Source: Sporothrix humicola (lineage: Eukaryota; Ascomycota; Sordariomycetes; Ophiostomatales; Ophiostomataceae). From it: a stretch of 64,000 bases of DNA. The notes under the pieces were generated by a model. The model had not been told where the DNA came from, did no database searches, and saw only the letters and a list, made by a program, of their open reading frames with translations. This document shows positions 59,983-64,000 of this stretch, in pieces (positions within the stretch are counted from its first letter, which is position 1; every line of letters starts with the position of its first letter). The DNA is taken from NCBI GenBank assembly GCA_021396245.1, contig WNYE01000081.1:1-64000 (forward strand). Direction: 5' to 3'. The position numbers and the translations under genes were made by a program.

Positions 59983-61041
59983 ATGAATGGCGGATATGAT
60001 GCCTCGTCCTCTGGCAGCTACTACAGTGGTGGCCACGATGGCAATCAACTCTGGTCGGGCGCTGGGTCCGTGACGACGGCGGACAGCAGTATGGCCCCCG
60101 CGTCATTTGATGCATTCGTCGCAGAGACGCAAAAGCAGCTCCAGGAAGAGCAGCAGAGGTCAACGAACATGACCGCGCATTTCAATGATTTCATGGGCTT
60201 GTCCCCGTTTGTGGCCAACGGCGATCCATTTGTAAGTAAATCTCACGGTCGTTGGCTACCTTTATTTACTTATCTTTCTCATTCCATGTATACGGAAGCG
60301 CTAACCGACGCCCACTCCCAGTACAACGCTCATGAGTTGCCGTCGACACAGCCAAGACTGATTCGCGAGGCCGACTTTCACAGACAGGCCGAGGAAGCCC
60401 GGCTGGCATACATCAGCCGCATGTCAGCTCCGTTGGCTCCCGCTCCGTCTGGCAAATACCCCGAGACCATGGACCACACCAGGTTCAAAAACGGCGTCAA
60501 CATACCCGCGCCGGCCTATGGACACCCCATCGTGGACGGCGACGGTTCGTATGTCTCTGGCAAGCCCGGGCCTCTGAGGGTCTGGGGCAACGAAGCCGGC
60601 GCTGTCGCACCGCAACTCATGTACCACAACACCGAAGAGGGCCGGCGCCAGCACCGTCAGGAGCAGGCAAAGGACCGGATGATTGAGCAGAACCACATCA
60701 AAAAGCTGGGCATCCTCAATACACAACTAAAGTCTGCAGAGCCTGGCGATCGGGCTGCGATTCGGCGCATGATTCAAAAGACGGAGGACAGACGCGACCG
60801 GGCCCGGCTGCGCAGCAACGCTCCGTTTGACAACCGCGCGCCGTTTACAGAGGCGGCGTTCATACCGTCCGACCCGCAATGCGCTCCGCTCGTGTCGGAC
60901 CTTGCCAACCCCCACCAGCATCAATTCGGAGACGGAGAGAACCAGAGGGTCCTCAACTGCCGGAGATGTGGCGGGCGTGCTGTGATCGGCAACTTCGCGG
61001 TGGTGCAGCGCTGCCACTGCAGCGGAAATCCTACCGCGTAG
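59983..61041 (+). CDS. Hypothetical protein with C-terminal cysteine cluster, probable in-frame intron
   Basis: Exons 59983-60231 and 60322-61041 give 322 residues. The 90-base intron (GTAAGT donor, CGCTAACC branch site, TCCCAG acceptor) has no stop and is a multiple of three, so it can be read through to give 352 residues; the extra part (SHGRWLPLFTYLSHSM...) does not fit the polar protein around it. The head is Gly/Ser/Tyr-rich with a Gln/Glu helix (QKQLQEEQQRS). Residues 210-280 are charged and helical (RRQHRQEQAKDRMIEQNHIKKLG, RMIQKTEDRRDRARLRS). The end has CRRCGGRAVIGNFAVVQRCHCSG, a possible zinc knuckle. I do not recognise the family. Confidence 0.65.
   Translation: MNGGYDASSSGSYYSGGHDGNQLWSGAGSVTTADSSMAPASFDAFVAETQKQLQEEQQRSTNMTAHFNDFMGLSPFVANGDPFVSKSHGRWLPLFTYLSHSMYTEALTDAHSQYNAHELPSTQPRLIREADFHRQAEEARLAYISRMSAPLAPAPSGKYPETMDHTRFKNGVNIPAPAYGHPIVDGDGSYVSGKPGPLRVWGNEAGAVAPQLMYHNTEEGRRQHRQEQAKDRMIEQNHIKKLGILNTQLKSAEPGDRAAIRRMIQKTEDRRDRARLRSNAPFDNRAPFTEAAFIPSDPQCAPLVSDLANPHQHQFGDGENQRVLNCRRCGGRAVIGNFAVVQRCHCSGNPTA
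60232..60321 (+). other. Probable stopless 3n intron
   Basis: GTAAGT donor, CGCTAACC branch site 18 bases before CAG; 90 bases, no in-frame stop. Confidence 0.7.
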
Positions 61042-61588
61042 TATTTTTCCATTTTTATTTCACGTATTTTCCTTTTCATTAGCAAACCTTTTTTTCATCA
61101 ATTTTTGCAAATGCTCTTTAGTTTGTCATAGTTCTCCAGATTGTCAATTTCAACTGTTCCGTCGCATACGCTTTTAGCTTATTGTGTTTTATACCAACTA
61201 AAGCAGGCCGAGATATACCACGTACAGTCTGTTGACTGTTGTTAAGTAAGACTCACATTTAACTTGAAAAGGTGCGACGAAAAACAATCAGGGTGGAATA
61301 TGACGTTAAAAATCTTATATAAGGCGTTTTCTTTCTGATATGCCGTATGAATTGATTTATGGTATAATATATTAACAAGTGTATGAACAAATTTTAGTGA
61401 AGAACAGAATGTATCAATGTGAATCTCCACGAGTGCGGGTTAGGGTAATATGCAAGGGAGGAAATTTGAAAATGGATAGAAAGGTTGCCAAAGAAGTATA
61501 ACAGTATGCATCTTTTGCGTAGAAGGGGGTCTGTCTTGGACAGGTTCTAATATTGAAAACGCGGAGAAGAAGAACTTCACTTCACCCC
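61042..61588. other. AT-rich intergenic, convergent 3' ends
   Basis: 547 AT-rich bases between the hypothetical gene and the phosphate permease. No gene, RNA or repeat is seen. A single TTAGGG near 61438 is not a telomeric array. Confidence 0.4.
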
Positions 61589-63481
61589 TTACGAGGTCAG
61601 GAAGTGAGGAGCGTTGAGGAAGAGACCGACCAGGCAGCCGGCGGCGGTGCCGGCAATGGGGATGGTCAGGATCCAGCCGGTCATGAGGAGGCCGACACGC
61701 TGCCAGTTGACGGCCTTGATGGTGCCGTTGCAGAGGCCGACGCCAATGGTGGCGCCGGTGATGCACATGGAGGTGGAGACGGGCAGGGAGTACTGGGCGG
61801 CGAGCAGAACGGTGATGGCGGCGCCCATCTCCATGGAGCAGCCACGGCTGGGAGAGTGGTAGGTGATCTTGTTGCCCATGACCTTCATGATGTTGTAGCC
61901 GTAGGTGATGAAGCCAATGGCGAGGGTGATGGCCAGGACGGCCAGCTGCCAGATGGGGACGTTGTTCTTGCCGTCGGTGCTGACGGTGCCAGTCTTCCAG
62001 GCGGCGTACATGGCGGCCCAGGGGGCGGCGGAGTTGCCAATGTCGTTGGAGCCGTGGGCGAAGGAGGCGGTACAAGCAGTCAGGACCTGGATGAACGAGT
62101 ACGAGTGCTCGACCTCGTTGGGGTAGCGGCGGGCATGCGAGTAGACGCGGGCCATGCGCTCGCCCTCGGGGGTGCCGAGGACGCCGGTCTGGGCGGCGTG
62201 GATGTCGTAGTTGACGCCGTAGAGGGCGCCGCAGACAATCATGGCGGGCAGGCGAACGAAGAAGGTCTTGATGTTGTGCAGCTCGTAGATGGAGCCGGCG
62301 CCCATGGGGTGGTCGCGCAGGGTGCGCATGGCCCAGCCGAGCGGGCCCGGCTTGGCCTCGAGGCGGGCGTTGAGGCGGCGCTTCTGCTGCTCCATCAGGT
62401 TCTTGTAGGTGGTCTGGGTCTTTTCCTCGTCGAACTGGGCCTCCTTGCTGGCGGAAACAACGACGCCCTTGGCGCCGGCCTCAGCATCGCCGGCGGTGGA
62501 GTCGGCGGAATCAGATGCGGCAACAGCAGCGACATTGTCCTCGTCCTGGACGACGTTGTAGTTGCGCACCTTGATGCTCTCGCCGGCCTGGACCTCGCGG
62601 CGCAACAGGGCCGGGCCCTGGAAGATGTGGTACCAGCGCAGCGACTGGTCCTTCTTGATCATGAGGCAGTGGAGGTAGGGCAAAAAGAAGAGGGCCGACA
62701 GCAGGCACACGCCCGCGGCAGTGCCGACAATGACCGAGGCCACCCACCAGCTGGGTTTCGAAGTCAGGTGGTACTGGGGGGCGCCCTTGTAGACAATGGA
62801 CAGCGTGCAGACGGCCGAGGCGAGGAAGAACCAGAAGGGCGAGGTGTAGACAGCCCACTTGGTCGGGTTGGCGCGCAGAAGCACGACAAACTTGATCAGC
62901 AGGTAAATGGCCGAGGCGAAGCCGCCCGAGATCAGAGGCGCCAGCGCAAGGCCCGAGAAGACTGCGCCCAGGCCCTTGCCCTTGTTCCAGCCCCACTGGA
63001 CTTCCGACGCGCCGACCGTGGCAACACCAACACCAGCGACGGCCGAGATGATCGAGTAGGAGGACGAGACGTGCGTCGAGTGGGCCGTGCACCACATGAC
63101 CCACGACGAGGCGGCGGCGATGGCACAGGCGAAGGCGAGCAGCTGCACGCCGGCGTTGCCCTGGAAGGCGGAGGCGGGGATGATGCCGTCCTTGATGGTC
63201 GAGGCAGTACGGGCACCCGTGGCGACGGCACCGGCAATCTCACAAACGGTAGCGAGGACCATGGCCCAGCGGTACGAGATGGAGCGCGACGACACACTCG
63301 TGGCCCACGAGTTGGCAACATCGTCTAGAAGAGAAAGTTAGTGGACTTCATCGTGGAGGAGAATATGAAAATAAAATGATAAGAGCGGGTAGCACGTACT
63401 GGCACCGTTGTTGAAGGCATCGAGCAAGGCAAACACGGTGCCAATGCCGAAGACGTAGTCGTATTGGTGAAGAGTAGGCAT
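61589..63481 (-). CDS. pho-4: Phosphate permease, Na+/phosphate symporter (PHO-4/PHO89 type)
   Basis: Two exons, 63481-63400 and 63324-61589, give 605 residues. The 75-base intron (GTACGT donor, CCACTAAC branch site, TTCTAG acceptor) sits in the N-terminal signature; splicing rebuilds NNGANDVANSWATSVSSRS. The second copy of this inverted-repeat signature is AHGSNDIGNSAAPWAAM at about residue 465. Together they are the two PD001131-like motifs of the PiT/PHO4 family. About ten membrane helices flank a large cytoplasmic loop (about 245-385) rich in Ala/Asp/Glu/Lys. The protein takes up phosphate at high affinity with Na+ and in Neurospora is induced on phosphate starvation by NUC-1. No CACGTG box is seen in the 500 bases available upstream. 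Start MPTLHQYDYVFGIGT fits the family. Confidence 0.93.
63325..63399 (-). other. Intron in the phosphate permease gene
   Basis: 75 bases with GTACGT donor, CCACTAAC branch site and TTCTAG acceptor; needed to restore the GANDVANS motif. Confidence 0.9.
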
Positions 63482-64000
63482 TTTGGCGGTTGTCGGTGGT
63501 CAGTGTCAGTAGTCAGTTGTCGAGAGAACTGCTGGAGACTGAAGGGGATGATCTGGAAAAGGAAGAAGAGAAGATCAACATGGAAAATCAAATGGGCAAG
63601 GAGGGGGTAAATATGTACTCCTGTCCGTTGCACGCAGTTGTCAGTCGACTGCACTCGACTGCACTTCTTACACTCGACATTCGTACTCGTCGCATGCGGC
63701 TTTGCATTCGACTGTGGTAAGCCTCTCCCAAGAGAAATAAGCTCCAGGGAAAGCTTCAAGGAAGAGGCCAAGGGACGAGGCCAAGACCTCCTGGGGCACC
63801 ACCCTCGCTGCTAGGCTGCTTGGCAGGTCTGAATCGTCGACCGACGCAGGCTGCTGGGCCTATGAGACCGCACGCGACAAGCACCTGCTGCGCGGCTGGA
63901 CTGACTTGGAGCCACACTTGTCTGTCTTGGATCCGCCCCAAGAACGACTTATCGAAACCTTGCTCGGTCGCCCAAACGGGCAGGGGTCTGGATTGACGAC
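63482..64000 (-). promoter_or_regulatory. Upstream region of the phosphate permease gene, to window end
   Basis: 519 bases. A G/A-rich (minus: C/T-rich) leader lies next to the ATG. Past 63720 the DNA is GC-rich with no gene recognised. The promoter may extend past the window. Confidence 0.4.

Noticed and set aside
61436..61450. TTAGGG-like string
   Set aside because: A single unit, not a tandem telomeric array.
61553..63328. 591-codon open frame opposite the phosphate permease
   Set aside because: Gly/Ala/Val/Asp-rich low-complexity translation with no domain; explained by antisense of a GC-rich membrane protein gene.

Overview
The window is nuclear DNA of a filamentous ascomycete (Pezizomycotina, most likely a Sordariomycete). 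The evidence is: short GT-AG introns of about 50-160 bases with CTAAC/CTGAC branch sites; GC-rich coding sequence with long pyrimidine- or CA-rich leaders; a repeat-induced point mutation (RIP) footprint at the left end; and a fungal gene set (AA8 and AA9 redox proteins, a PHO-4 type phosphate permease, DUF1769, DUF3632 and NmrA-like proteins). I see no bacterial operon structure, rRNA, CRISPR array or intact transposon.

Left part (1-26 kb) is mostly conserved single-copy genes. In order: a RIP-mutated repeat relic; an ARA2-like aldo/keto reductase (-); a secreted stand-alone CDH-type cytochrome (AA8, +); actin-related protein ARP6 of the SWR1 complex (+); a multi-exon F-box protein with a cysteine-rich tail (-); cyclin H/CCL1 of TFIIH (+); a short-chain dehydrogenase (-); a glutathione S-transferase with two possible starts (+); the mRNA 5'-triphosphatase CET1 with a very long Q/P-rich head (+); a cupin protein (+); an NmrA-like reductase (-); and a small membrane protein (-).

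Middle and right part (26-57 kb) is accessory in character. A 2.9 kb gene-free stretch carries three diverged tRNA-Leu-like half units in direct orientation. It is followed by an FBXO31-like F-box gene and then five mutually related, intron-less F-box/leucine-rich proteins: 31760-33511 (-), 34269-36239 (+), 49172-51049 (+), 52338-54389 (-) and 55558-57480 (+). Two pairs are head to head. All five have a TATA-like element about 120-180 bases before the ATG, and three share clustered GTTCA/TGAAC sites upstream. Between them lie an AA9 lytic polysaccharide monooxygenase, a protein with a 2EXR/F-box-like motif, a DHA1-type MFS transporter and a DUF1769 protein. This F-box/LRR cluster is the best candidate for an undescribed system: probably a locally expanding set of substrate receptors for SCF ubiquitin ligases. 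Its targets are unknown.

Right end (57-64 kb): a DUF3632 protein (-), an unknown protein with a cysteine-rich end and an in-frame intron (+), and a PHO-4 type phosphate permease (-).

Functional links inside the window are few. The AA8 cytochrome could feed electrons to AA9 enzymes. Eight of about 25 genes look like F-box-type adaptors. All function calls rest on motif recognition by eye; no database search was run.
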